Positions 25,378-33,863 of a stretch of 64,000 bases of DNA are shown here, piece by piece. Location: positions 13,636 to 77,635 of the forward strand of contig JAGZHZ010000012.1 in the NCBI GenBank assembly GCA_018366495.1, written 5' to 3'. The translations under genes were made by a program, and so were the position numbers. Origin of the DNA: Clostridiales bacterium (GTDB lineage: Bacteria > Bacillota > Clostridia > Lachnospirales > Lachnospiraceae). The notes under the pieces were generated by a model. It was not told the origin of the DNA. It did no database searches and saw nothing but the letters and a program-made list of their open reading frames with translations. Position 1 is the stretch's first letter; the number at the start of each line of letters is the position of its first letter.

Positions 25378-26358
25378 CTAATTTCTGGTTAACTCCCTTT
25401 TTATCAGATCTACTGAAAAAATAATCTCACCGCATTTTTCTTCTTTATCCTTATGGTCGATGACAGCCCGAACGGCTGCCTTTCCCATTTCACTCACCTG
25501 CTGCCTGATTGTAGTCAGTTCGGGAGTCATGATCTGCGAAAGGATAATATCATCAAATCCTATGATCTGAATATCATCTGGAACTTTTTTGCCCTTTCGC
25601 TGGAGCTCTTTCATGATCGCCACCGCTACAATATCATTTGCCGCTATAATTCCATCTATCTCAGGATACGATTTTAGGATCTCACGTCCTGCCTCCCGTC
25701 CGGCTTCAAACGTATACTCCACTTCCATGCTTTTCGGCTCTATACCGTACTGACTGCAAATCTCACAGTACCCTGCAAACCGTTCTCTGGCTGTTGAAAA
25801 TCTCTGAGGGCCCCTCACATGAATCAGATTTCTGCATCCGCAGTGAATCATATATTCCGTGGCAATTCTTCCTCCTTCACGGTTGTCAGAATGAATATAT
25901 AAAAATTGTTTATTTGTTCTGGCCTCCCGGTCAAAAGCGACGACTGGCGTTGTACTGTTTTTAAAAGCTTCCTGAACATCTTCTGCATTTGACATCAAGA
26001 TAATCCCTTCTGCCTGCAGCATTTCCAGAATATTCAGGACAGATCGAAGTTTTTCTGTTTCACCATTTGCAAAAAAGATCATCATTCGGTATCCCTGACA
26101 GTAAATCTCTTTTTCGATAGCGCTCACCACATCATTAAAAAAAGGATTACGGATATCCGGAAAGATTACTCCGATAATTTTTGCACTATTGTTGTAAAAA
26201 GCCCGTGCTAAATCATTCGGCACAAATCCTGTCTCTCTTATCACATCCAATACACGCTGTCTCTTTTCCTCTGCTACTTCAGCTGAATGATTGATCACTC
26301 GTGATACCGTCGACGGGGATACACCAGCAAGTTTCGCAATATCTCGCAAAAGAACCAT
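25378..26358 (-). CDS. LacI-family transcriptional regulator
   Basis: A 326-residue regulator. The N-terminal helix-turn-helix LRDIAKLAGVSPSTVSRVIN is followed by a periplasmic-binding-like effector domain (GVIFPDIRNPFFNDVVSAIE, IIGFDDI near the end). The ATG at 26358 is chosen because GGAG stands nine bases before it; the ATG five codons earlier has none. It sits at the end of the secreted nucleoside hydrolase cluster, and three LacI-type palindromes precede the first hydrolase gene, so it probably represses that cluster in response to a nucleoside or sugar. Confidence 0.88.
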   Translation of the reverse strand: MVLLRDIAKLAGVSPSTVSRVINHSAEVAEEKRQRVLDVIRETGFVPNDLARAFYNNSAKIIGVIFPDIRNPFFNDVVSAIEKEIYCQGYRMMIFFANGETEKLRSVLNILEMLQAEGIILMSNAEDVQEAFKNSTTPVVAFDREARTNKQFLYIHSDNREGGRIATEYMIHCGCRNLIHVRGPQRFSTARERFAGYCEICSQYGIEPKSMEVEYTFEAGREAGREILKSYPEIDGIIAANDIVAVAIMKELQRKGKKVPDDIQIIGFDDIILSQIMTPELTTIRQQVSEMGKAAVRAVIDHKDKEEKCGEIIFSVDLIKRELTRN

Positions 26359-26529
26359 ATGTTTTCTCTCCATTTTCGTATAAGATTATTTGGAGATTTT
26401 AGCTTTTATGGTGCCGGTACTTATCATGAGTTTCTCTGAAAAAGCATAATCTTTTATAATCTCCAAACACACATTGCTTTTAATTAAACCATATTTTAAT
26501 TTAAAAAACAAGTCATGGATGAACAGATC

Positions 26530-26600
26530 AATTACCCCGACCTACGTCGAACGCCTTAGAGAAAGGGGCTTCCTGCCCTGTGGCGTTGGTGAAAAATTTT
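26530..26600 (-). repeat. IS605-type right-end-like hairpin, solitary
   Basis: AACGCC (26550-26555) pairs with GGCGTT (26582-26587), enclosing GGGGC/GCCC. On the minus strand, GGCAGGAAGCCCC, TCTAAGGCG and GTAGGTCGGGGTAATTGAT recall the omega-RNA/right-end segment that follows tnpB genes. No transposase is near. The rest of the 355-bp gap holds only the terminator at 26615 and the LacI promoter region. Confidence 0.4.
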
Positions 26601-26614
26601 TTTCTAAAAGATTA

Positions 26615-26662
26615 TGAAAAAATGCACCTCGTATGTTTATACATACAAAGTGCATTTTTTCA
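26615..26662 (-). terminator. Terminator after the secreted-protein gene
   Basis: TGAAAAAATGCAC pairs with its exact complement, with an inner GTATGT/ACATAC stem and T-rich tails on both strands. It ends the hydrolase operon 50 bp past the last stop. Confidence 0.85.
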
Positions 26663-26713
26663 TTCTAGGAGTTTCATATTACAATAAAGAACAAACGAAT
26701 GGAAAATTTTCTC

Positions 26714-27250
26714 TTATTCGCAGAAGCAGAATTCTCCATTTGATATTTCTAATTCCGGAAGCATTCCCGGTCTTGCATCGCCTACATAGCGGTTTCCTGA
26801 CAATACCGTCACATCAAATTCGCCCTGCATCAGCCCTTCTTCTGTCTTCTGATCCAGTATCACTGTGCTGTCTACATTTTCTCTCACAGTCTTCTTTGCA
26901 AAATAATATCCAGAAGTCGCCTCGTCTCTGCTCATCAGTTCAATCTGAATGATACTGTTTTCGTCCATCTGTGTACCTACTTCCAATTCTTTATTGAAAG
27001 TGACAGCCAGATCATATTCTTCCGCCTTAAAGTTATAGGTATGTCCTGTCAGTCCTTTTCCAAAACCTGCAAATTCAAATTCAACATGTTCTCCATTTAT
27101 ATCAGCATACATCCAGCCTGTGCCAGATTCAGGACTATAATTGCGTTCTGCGTCTGTTGCCTCCGCTTTTGTCTCAATTTCTGCTGCCATCACACTGCAT
27201 GATCCTGCAAGCATGGAAGCCATTGCCAGCATTGCTACTATTTTTTTCAT
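26714..27250 (-). CDS. Secreted protein of unknown function
   Basis: I do not recognise this 178-residue protein. It starts with a clear Sec signal peptide (MKKIVAMLAMASMLAGSCSV, cleavage near MAAE). The mature part has alternating hydrophobic and polar residues typical of a beta-sandwich and ends with an unusual FCFCE. GGAGG lies seven bases before the ATG at 27250. It lies 17 bp behind the nucleoside hydrolase gene in the same operon, so it is probably an accessory surface or binding factor for that activity (inference). Confidence 0.65.
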   Translation of the reverse strand: MKKIVAMLAMASMLAGSCSVMAAEIETKAEATDAERNYSPESGTGWMYADINGEHVEFEFAGFGKGLTGHTYNFKAEEYDLAVTFNKELEVGTQMDENSIIQIELMSRDEATSGYYFAKKTVRENVDSTVILDQKTEEGLMQGEFDVTVLSGNRYVGDARPGMLPELEISNGEFCFCE

Positions 27251-27266
27251 CACGGTCCCTCCCTAC

Positions 27267-28406
27267 TTAAAATTGTGTGCCATAAAGATCTGTGACAAAT
27301 GTCCAGAACTCGTCTCTGTCAATATTGAATACAATCTGAACATTCTTTGATTTATAAGGTCCTTCGCCTGTTGCCCATGTTGCCGCATTTGCATAGCTGT
27401 AACTTGAGCTGTTGCAGTCGATCGCCATATCACGGAATTCTGTTTCTGTGATCAGATCAGGGCAAAGGAAGATACCTGCTGTGATTGCATCCCAGCAATA
27501 GCTGCTCTTTGTCGGATTTTCAACATAACTGTCATATACACGGTCCATAAATAACTGAGTGATCGGTGTATTGTTCTTCTCTGCCATCATATCGAATACG
27601 TCTTTCTTGATCTGAACTTTCGATGCGATATCATGAGGAACCACAACCTGATATGGGAAGTCATTATTCAAACAGATCTGAACAGATTCCGGATCATAGA
27701 ACCAGTTGAATTCACCTTCCACATTTGCGTTTCCAGGAACGTCAACTGCACCGCCCATGTAGATGATGCCTGCCGTGTTCTCTGCAAATGTAGGATCCAT
27801 CATACATGCAAGCGCTACGTTTGTACAGGCGCCTACTGCAAAGATTGTCACTTCTCCCGGATTTTCATGAACCTGCTGAATCATAAATTCTGCCGCATTC
27901 ATATCTGTCTGTGCTTCTGTCTTTGAATAGCCCCAGGATTCATCCAGAAGGTCTCCAAGATCATGATAGTTTGTCGGCTCAACATAGCTTCCCAGCTGGC
28001 GATATCCGCCGGTCCACTGGAAACCGCCGGTAAGCGGCGCATCACTTTCCAGATCACGGAATCCCATGATCGGCACGTCTGTTCCAATGTATACAGGAAT
28101 ATCTGTGCGCTCGATTGCTTCAAGCTGATTTAAAATTGCATTCGTACCTGTTGCACAGATTTCATTTCCGCCTACAGCTGTCACACCCAGAAAATCAACC
28201 CATCCTGCTGCATCTGCCTGTGCCAGGATAAACATACAATAGGCATCGTCGCCTAAATATCCCATATCACAGTCTAAAATAACTTTGTTCTCTTCTGCTG
28301 TTGTGGCAATACTGTAATCCTCCAATGCCGCAAAAGCCGTTGCCGGTGTAAATAAACTTCCCACCAGACCTGTCACGAGTGCCATGGATAACCATCTTTT
28401 TTTCAT
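27267..28406 (-). CDS. Secreted nucleoside hydrolase-like protein (1)
   Basis: A 379-residue protein of the inosine-uridine nucleoside hydrolase family with a Sec signal peptide (MKKRWLSMALVTGLVGS..., cleavage near AFA). The calcium-binding motif, usually DTDPGxDDA, appears as DCDMGYLGDDA, two residues longer. Conserved parts include YIGTDVP, IFAVGACTNVALACMMDP, IIYMGGAVDVPGNAN and FNWFYDPE. The C-terminal site that is HD in most family members reads WDAITA here, so the catalytic His is replaced by Trp, as in purine-preferring enzymes that rely on aromatic stacking. It hydrolyses or binds a nucleoside outside the cell; specificity unproven. Confidence 0.85.
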   Translation of the reverse strand: MKKRWLSMALVTGLVGSLFTPATAFAALEDYSIATTAEENKVILDCDMGYLGDDAYCMFILAQADAAGWVDFLGVTAVGGNEICATGTNAILNQLEAIERTDIPVYIGTDVPIMGFRDLESDAPLTGGFQWTGGYRQLGSYVEPTNYHDLGDLLDESWGYSKTEAQTDMNAAEFMIQQVHENPGEVTIFAVGACTNVALACMMDPTFAENTAGIIYMGGAVDVPGNANVEGEFNWFYDPESVQICLNNDFPYQVVVPHDIASKVQIKKDVFDMMAEKNNTPITQLFMDRVYDSYVENPTKSSYCWDAITAGIFLCPDLITETEFRDMAIDCNSSSYSYANAATWATGEGPYKSKNVQIVFNIDRDEFWTFVTDLYGTQF

Positions 28407-28518
28407 GATAAATACATCTCCCTTCTCTTTTTATCTCAAAGTGATTTTTTCAAAACTGCGTTGTATTTGACCGGTCATGCCCGCAGTCTTGTCCTCTCAC
28501 ATCAGATACGATAAGTTT

Positions 28519-29682
28519 TTATTCTACCTCTGTTGTCAAAATATCAACGTAGAAATCCCAGAACGCTTCTCTGTCAATGTCAAATAATACGTCGCATTTC
28601 TGTACTCCGTACGGCATTCCCTCTCCTTTTTCCACATCACGGTTGCGGGATGTCCACCAGCTCACTACTCGTCCATAGTTCGGACCATAATTTGTATCTA
28701 CATCTACATAGCGTTCCTGAATGTCTGTTGCAATTTCAGGTTTCAGCCATACAGCAGCTGTAATTGCATCCCATACAAAGCTGGAAGCATTTGGATCTTT
28801 TTCAAATCTGCCCGCCTGACCTTCTACAATCAGTTTAGAAATCTCATTGCCCTGTTTTTCTGCAATGCGGTCATATTCCTCTTTTGTATAGAAAACAGCT
28901 TCTGCGATATCATTTGGAACAATCAGCTGATCTTTCCACTCGGAATTCAGACATACCTTGATTCCTTCCGGATCATAATACCAATTAAACTCAGCGGATG
29001 GACTGGAGTTGCCTGGGATATCTACGGCTCCGCCCATGTAGATCACACCTGCTGCATCTTCTACAATAGTAGGATCTTTGCGGACTGCTAAAGCCATATT
29101 TGTGCCTGCCCCGATCACGAAAATTGTAACTTCTCCTGGATATTTGTGAACCTGCTCAATAATAAAATCGATTGCATGCTCATCCTGCGCCGGTGTCTCG
29201 GCATATCCGTAACGCGGTTCTGTCGGAAGATTCAGATAATCAGTCGGACGTTCTGACACATCGCAGAAATCCCCCGTCGAAAAATCCCAGTAAGCGCCGC
29301 TATACTCCGGCATTCCCCAAATCTGACTCTCTGCCTCCATATTTCTAAATCCCATCAAAGGAATATCACATCCCATATATACCGGAATGTCTTCCCGTCC
29401 AATTAATTCCAGCTGGCGAAGAGCTGCCGTTGTTCCAGATGCAACCCAGGAGTTTCCTCCCACTGTCGTCACGCCTAAAAAATCGCACATTCCAAGACTG
29501 TCAGCCTGGCTGAGCATGAACATTACAATCGCATCATCGTTTAAGTAGCCCATATCCGTATCGAGAATCGCTCTCTTAACCGGTGCATCTGCCTGTGTCT
29601 CTTCTGCATTTACCATTGCCGGAGCCATGACGCTCGTCATCATTCCTGCTGCAAGCAGCATTGATAAGAATCTTTTCTTCAT
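28519..29682 (-). CDS. Secreted nucleoside hydrolase-like protein (2)
   Basis: A 387-residue paralogue of the downstream hydrolase. The ATG at 29682 has AGGAGG seven bases upstream, so the 25-residue in-frame extension is dropped. A Sec signal peptide (MKKRFLSMLLAAGMMTSVMA) precedes the DTDMGYLNDDA metal motif. IYMGGAVDIPGN and FNWYYDPEG are shared with its neighbour, and the C-terminal site again reads VWDAITAAVW with Trp in place of the usual His. It is first in the operon, under three LacI-type operators. Two secreted copies with no adjacent transporter are unusual for this family, which is mostly cytoplasmic. Confidence 0.85.
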   Translation of the reverse strand: MKKRFLSMLLAAGMMTSVMAPAMVNAEETQADAPVKRAILDTDMGYLNDDAIVMFMLSQADSLGMCDFLGVTTVGGNSWVASGTTAALRQLELIGREDIPVYMGCDIPLMGFRNMEAESQIWGMPEYSGAYWDFSTGDFCDVSERPTDYLNLPTEPRYGYAETPAQDEHAIDFIIEQVHKYPGEVTIFVIGAGTNMALAVRKDPTIVEDAAGVIYMGGAVDIPGNSSPSAEFNWYYDPEGIKVCLNSEWKDQLIVPNDIAEAVFYTKEEYDRIAEKQGNEISKLIVEGQAGRFEKDPNASSFVWDAITAAVWLKPEIATDIQERYVDVDTNYGPNYGRVVSWWTSRNRDVEKGEGMPYGVQKCDVLFDIDREAFWDFYVDILTTEVE

Positions 29683-29770
29683 ACTTCTTTTCCTCCTGTA
29701 GTTGAAACTTTTAGACTGCAGTGTTGGGTCGATCTCCTCTTTACGTCCAGCTTTCATTTTTATTGTTTTT

Positions 29771-29936
29771 TGAAATCGGTTTCAAAAATTTCAAAAAATA
29801 TTTTCATAATTTTGAAACCGGTTTCATTTTTTTGTGCTTCCCCCCGTAATAAAGAAATACACCATTCTCACTGTCTTTTTGAAGGCACACACTTTTCCCC
29901 CGCTCTTTTTTCGTCATCCTTTTGAAACCCGTTTCA
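29771..29936. promoter_or_regulatory. Three LacI-type palindromic operators
   Basis: TGAAATCGGTTTCA (29771-29784), TGAAACCGGTTTCA (29813-29826, perfect palindrome) and TGAAACCCGTTTCA (29923-29936) lie upstream of the first nucleoside hydrolase gene. Spacings of 42 and 110 bp allow looping by a tetrameric regulator. The remaining gap to 30163 is AT-rich with nothing else recognised. The natural ligand of these sites is the LacI protein encoded 4 kb away; CcpA-like binding is an alternative. Confidence 0.8.
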
Positions 29937-30162
29937 AAGTTTCAGAAAGTTATTCTTTTTGTTGTTGTACTATTTTTCAACATATTGACGAATTTTATTC
30001 TCGTTATATCGTGTGTATCCCACATCTTTTCTATGTATCCTATACTAACACTTTCTTTTTATATTGTATATTGACTTATTTCCTAAATTATTTTTATATT
30101 TTTTAGTTATTTTTCACATTCTCATATCTTTTGTTTTTTGGTAATTTTTTATGTTTCCATCG

Positions 30163-30204
30163 CAAAAAAGGACGACTGCAGTTTACATAAATGCAATCGT
30201 CCTT
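30163..30204 (-). terminator. Terminator after dapB
   Basis: AAGGACGA-TGCA pairs with TGCA-TCGTCCTT. It is followed by TTTTTTGCG on the minus strand, 53 bp beyond the dapB stop. Confidence 0.8.
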
Positions 30205-30256
30205 CTATACCTATCTTATTTATTCTGCTGTTTCCCCTGTCTCAGATTGTCTCTGA

Positions 30257-31021
30257 CTATGCTTCCTGATTGATTACATCGCTCATGTGATAGTAACCTG
30301 CCGGTTTTCCCGCCAGATATTTCGCAGCCTGAACAGCGCCTTTGGCAAATACAGCTTTTGAGTATGCTGTATGTTTAAACTCAATCACCTCATCCATGCC
30401 TGCAAAGATCACCTCATGTTCTCCAACAATGTTTCCGCCGCGCACTGCCGAGATTCCGATCTCTTTGCTGTCACGTTTCTGTCTGTTCTGGCTTCTGTCA
30501 AATACATAATGATATTCATTTCCAAGAGCTTCATTCAGACTGTCAGCCATTGCAAGAGCTGTTCCGCTCGGTGCATCCACTTTCAGATTGTGATGCTTTT
30601 CTACGATTTCCATGTCAAATCCAGCCGGAGCCAGAACTTTTGCTGCCTCTGCGAGCAATTTTAACAAAGTATTCACCCCAAGAGACATATTTGCTGATTT
30701 CAGCACAGCCGTCTTTTTGCTAATCTCCTCAATCCGTACAGTCTGCTCTTCGCTCAGTCCCGTTGTACACAATACGACCGGCATCTTTTTCTCTTCACAG
30801 TAGTCAAGCAATGCGTCCGTTGCCTTCGGAGATGCAAAATCAATCACAACATCTGCATCCACATTACATTCTTTTAAACTTTTAAAGACTGGATATCCAT
30901 TGTCTTTGCTGTCTGTGAGATCAATCCCTGCCACGATCTGAGCATCCGAGTCTTCCTTTATGATTCCTGTTATAACCTGACCCATATGACCGTTGCATCC
31001 GTGCATAATCACTCTTACCAT
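30257..31021 (-). CDS. dapB: 4-hydroxy-tetrahydrodipicolinate reductase
   Basis: A 254-residue NAD(P)H-dependent reductase, second step of the lysine/diaminopimelate branch. N-terminal nucleotide-binding motif GCNGHMGQVI, substrate motif EKHHNLKVDAPSGTA with the catalytic His-His and Lys, and SANMSLGVN. It follows dapA by 16 bp. Diaminopimelate feeds the peptidoglycan stem peptide and spore dipicolinate. Controlled through the lysine riboswitch ahead of dapA. Confidence 0.97.
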   Translation of the reverse strand: MVRVIMHGCNGHMGQVITGIIKEDSDAQIVAGIDLTDSKDNGYPVFKSLKECNVDADVVIDFASPKATDALLDYCEEKKMPVVLCTTGLSEEQTVRIEEISKKTAVLKSANMSLGVNTLLKLLAEAAKVLAPAGFDMEIVEKHHNLKVDAPSGTALAMADSLNEALGNEYHYVFDRSQNRQKRDSKEIGISAVRGGNIVGEHEVIFAGMDEVIEFKHTAYSKAVFAKGAVQAAKYLAGKPAGYYHMSDVINQEA

Positions 31022-31037
31022 TCTTTTTATCCCCTTT

Positions 31038-31928
31038 TTATTTTACATCAATTCCAAATTTAATCAGTTCCTGTTTCAGCATCTCTGCATGAGCTTCCTC
31101 AATCTCACACAGCGGAGAACGAAGAGGACCTGCTTCTTTTCCCATCAGATTCAATGCTGCTTTTACAGGGATCGGATTCACTTCACAGAACAGCGCCTCC
31201 GCAAGAGGCAGCGCTTTCAACTGAAGTTCACAGCTTTCTTTTACTTTTCCTTCCATGTACAGTTTTACAATATCATGTGTCTGTCTAGGCGCCACGTTGG
31301 AGAGAACAGAGATGACACCGATTCCCCCAAGGGACAGAATCGGCACGATCTGATCATCATTTCCAGAGTACAGATCAATACATCCGTCCGCAAGCTGCAT
31401 CAGTTTTGCCACCTGTGAAATATTTCCGCTTGCCTCTTTGATTCCTACGATATTTTCTACATTTTTCGCCAGTGTCACAGCTGTCTCCGGAAGAATGTTG
31501 CATCCTGTTCTGCTTGGAACATTATACATGATAATCGGCAGTTTTACTGAATTTGCAATAGTTGTATAATGCGCAATCAGACCTTTCTGTGTCGCCTTAT
31601 TGTAATATGGCGTCACAACCAGCAGACCGTCTGCTCCCAGTTTCTCTGCTTCCTGTGACAGATAAACTGCTGTCTCTGTATAATTAGATCCTGTCCCGGC
31701 AACTACCGGAATTCTCTTATTCACTTTTTTAATTGCATATTCAATCACACTCAGATGTTCCTCATGTGACATACATGCAGATTCTCCTGTCGTACCGCAA
31801 ATAATGATGGCATCTGTGCCGCCTGCAATCTGTTCCTCGATCAATTCTCCCAGTTTTTCATAATAGATATCGCCGTTTTCTTTCATAGGTGTCACAATCG
31901 CCACGCCAGCTCCTGTAAAAATTGCCAT
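31038..31928 (-). CDS. dapA: 4-hydroxy-tetrahydrodipicolinate synthase
   Basis: A 296-residue TIM-barrel aldolase condensing pyruvate with aspartate semialdehyde. Visible are the Thr-Thr-Gly motif GTTGESACM, YYNKATQKG and YNVPSRTG with the catalytic Tyr, and the Schiff-base Lys in GIKEASGN. AAGGAGG precedes the ATG. First gene of dapA-dapB behind a lysine riboswitch, its terminator and a structured repeat, giving an unusually long leader of about 470 bases. Confidence 0.97.
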   Translation of the reverse strand: MAIFTGAGVAIVTPMKENGDIYYEKLGELIEEQIAGGTDAIIICGTTGESACMSHEEHLSVIEYAIKKVNKRIPVVAGTGSNYTETAVYLSQEAEKLGADGLLVVTPYYNKATQKGLIAHYTTIANSVKLPIIMYNVPSRTGCNILPETAVTLAKNVENIVGIKEASGNISQVAKLMQLADGCIDLYSGNDDQIVPILSLGGIGVISVLSNVAPRQTHDIVKLYMEGKVKESCELQLKALPLAEALFCEVNPIPVKAALNLMGKEAGPLRSPLCEIEEAHAEMLKQELIKFGIDVK

Positions 31929-32036
31929 ACTTTTTTCCTCCTTAAAATCATAAAAGAATCTCGTCGTATAAAAGTGTATGTTTTCTATGTTTTATCCATA
32001 CCGCATTCACGCGGCAGTCAAATACTGAAAAGGAAC

Positions 32037-32169
32037 AAAGAATCTCACTTGCAAGATTCTCTGCCTGCGGCAGGCCGCATCAGCGGCATATTTCCATTCC
32101 GCCGCAGTGCGGTCCTCGCGGAGCGTTTTTACTTTACCAGAAAATGAAATTTCCTATAAAGTAAAAAAA
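32037..32169 (-). repeat. Structured ~130-nt dispersed repeat, copy 1
   Basis: This segment aligns without gaps to 40112-40244, with roughly four in five bases identical by eye. It contains several GC-rich hairpins (AGAATC/GATTCT, CCTG/CAGG, CCGC/GCGG, CCGCA/TGCGG) and an outer stem ACTTTA/TAAAGT. In the other copy the outer stem is GTTTTA/TAAAAC, two compensatory changes. It sits between the lysine riboswitch terminator and dapA, right after the terminator U-tract. Function unknown. Confidence 0.75.
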
Positions 32170-32197
32170 CAGGGTCAGACGGAAGTCTGCCCCTAAA
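32162..32197 (-). terminator. Lysine riboswitch terminator
   Basis: GGGGCAGAC pairs with GTCTGACCC around a short TTCC loop and is followed by TGTTTTTTT on the minus strand. It lies between the L-box aptamer and dapA. Confidence 0.88.
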
Positions 32198-32232
32198 GAA
32201 TACATGTATTTTCTCCGTATCATTATTCTTTT

Positions 32233-32400
32233 AGATAGCTCTCCATCACAATTTTGATGACAGTCACACGATTCTTCATCGATGTGCCCAGGCTTCAGGA
32301 AGCAGAATCCCTCTACCTTCGGCGTTTTTCCCTTTCCCCAGTCCTCCTCTATCTCTGCCATATCAGACTGCCTACTCATGAAATACGCGACCTCTATCTA
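32233..32400 (-). promoter_or_regulatory. Lysine riboswitch aptamer (L box)
   Basis: On the minus strand the L-box cores are present in order: AGATAGAGGTCGCG, TCATGAGTAG, GGGGAAAGGGAAAAACGCCG, GAAGGTAGAGG, CTGGGCACATCGATG, GTGTGACTGTCATC and GTGATGGAGAGCTATCT. P1 pairs AGATAG with CTATCT. A TATAAT -10 box lies at 32443-32438. With the terminator, this predicts shut-off of dapA-dapB when lysine is plentiful. Confidence 0.95.
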
Positions 32401-32620
32401 CTTATGCTCTTGAAGCATCCCTTGATTTTTGTACCATATTATACGCACAATAGGGCATACTTTTCATCCTCTTTTGACTGCTCTCACAGAACATTCCATG
32501 AGACTCCGCCATGAATTTATAACTGCCGTAATCTGTACGGCAAATAAGATTTAATACAATGTTTCAAAATAACTATAGCATTATTGAAAACCCTTGTCAA
32601 CTTCTCTTTTTTTGCTTTTT

Positions 32621-33106
32621 TTATCTTCTCTGAATCAGCTCCGTCACTGCATCTGCGTATTCCCAGAGAGACTCCTGACGAGGAATACCAGTCAAAATCA
32701 GACTCATATTTTCATCTCTGGAAGTGATAAGCGATTTTACCTCTTCTTCTGTAATAATTCCTTTTTCTATAAGTCCAAGCACCTCATCCAGAATTAAAAT
32801 ATCACATTCCTGTGTGACCATTACTTTTTTGGCAAAGTTCCATCCATTTCGTATATTTTGCGCTTCTTCTGCCTGTTCTTCCTGCGTCAGATTACTGAAA
32901 GCACAGTCTGCTTTCTGAAAACGAAACAACTTAATCTCAGGCTCCAGTCTCTCAATAAACCGTATCTCTTCGCTCAGTTTTTCTTTCAGGAACTGAATAA
33001 TAAAAACATTTTTTCCCATAGATGCGGCTCGAATTGCCTGACCAATCGCAGCAGTCGTTTTTCCTTTTCCCTCTCCGCAAAATATATGTACATACCCTTT
33101 ATCCAT
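32621..33106 (-). CDS. btuR: Corrinoid adenosyltransferase BtuR/CobO
   Basis: A 161-residue P-loop enzyme that adenosylates cob(I)alamin or cobyrinate. GEGKGKTTAAIGQAIRAA is the Walker A region, FIIQFLK and DILILDEVLGLIEKG follow, and the end reads LILTGIPRQESLWEYADAVTEL, typical of BtuR. The second of two consecutive ATG codons (33106) is preferred because GAGG is then six bases upstream. It stands without other cobalamin genes, and I see no cobalamin riboswitch ahead of it, which fits corrinoid salvage. Confidence 0.9.
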   Translation of the reverse strand: MDKGYVHIFCGEGKGKTTAAIGQAIRAASMGKNVFIIQFLKEKLSEEIRFIERLEPEIKLFRFQKADCAFSNLTQEEQAEEAQNIRNGWNFAKKVMVTQECDILILDEVLGLIEKGIITEEEVKSLITSRDENMSLILTGIPRQESLWEYADAVTELIQRR

Positions 33107-33212
33107 CATGCACCTCACATATGCTCGTTTGTTTTATTTTCTATATCATGTTCTGGATTTCCACTGCTATTTTGCCCTTATACTACTACATACCTCAAAA
33201 TAATGCAAGATT

Positions 33213-33839
33213 TTATTCCAAATATTCCATTTTGCTTACGGAAACTTCATATGCTGTGCGCCGCTCTGTCACTTCTCCTTCCAGCTTTTTCACATATTCA
33301 CGGCTCTGGATTCTGCCCCATATCTGCACATGACCACCGACCTCAAATCCTGATGTAAAGCGCGCATTTCTTCCCCAGCTGATACATGGTATATAATCGG
33401 ATTTGCCATACGGACGATTCACCGCAATCAGCATATCTGCGATTTCCCTTCCAAGAGGCGTTTTTCTGTAGATCGGAGGCTTACAGATATAGCCGTCGAG
33501 AAAGATCTGATTACTTTTTACTTTGTCATCTTCCTCCTCCACAAATGTCACTTCTCTTGCAAAGACGGACAGTACCAGTCTGTTTTTCTTTTCCTCATGG
33601 CGGTTATAGGATCGGAATTGTCCTGTCACCTGGATAAACTCGCCTTTGTAATCCTGAGTGACGTCGATCAGTCTCTCCGAAATCATAACAGGAATGCGGT
33701 CTGCTGATGCGCTGAGACGTTTTATGGACACATCTACCATATAAAACCCTTCTCCAAACACTTCATGACTGAACATGAAATCGGATACAATCTCTCCTAC
33801 AATCGAAACCTGGTTGTTTTCAATAATCTTATCTGCCAT
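33213..33839 (-). CDS. Single-stranded DNA-binding protein with two OB folds
   Basis: A 208-residue SSB-family protein. The first half (NQVSIVGEIVSDFMFSHEVFGEGFYMVDVSIKRLS) and the second half (NQIFLDGYICKPPIYRKTPLGREIADMLIAVNRPYGKSDYIPCISWG) each look like an OB fold. The second is the canonical SSB core. There is no acidic DDxPF-type tail, so it is probably not the main housekeeping SSB. It has its own short transcription unit between btuR and typA. Confidence 0.8.
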   Translation of the reverse strand: MADKIIENNQVSIVGEIVSDFMFSHEVFGEGFYMVDVSIKRLSASADRIPVMISERLIDVTQDYKGEFIQVTGQFRSYNRHEEKKNRLVLSVFAREVTFVEEEDDKVKSNQIFLDGYICKPPIYRKTPLGREIADMLIAVNRPYGKSDYIPCISWGRNARFTSGFEVGGHVQIWGRIQSREYVKKLEGEVTERRTAYEVSVSKMEYLE

Positions 33840-33863
33840 AACAAAATGTGCTCCCTTCTGCTT

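Noticed and set aside
29937..30162. Purine riboswitch ahead of the nucleoside hydrolase operon
   Set aside because: The conserved loops and P1 stem of the purine aptamer are not present; only LacI-type palindromes and AT-rich DNA are seen.
33119..33212. Cobalamin riboswitch for btuR
   Set aside because: The gap is under 100 bp and lacks the B12-box core.
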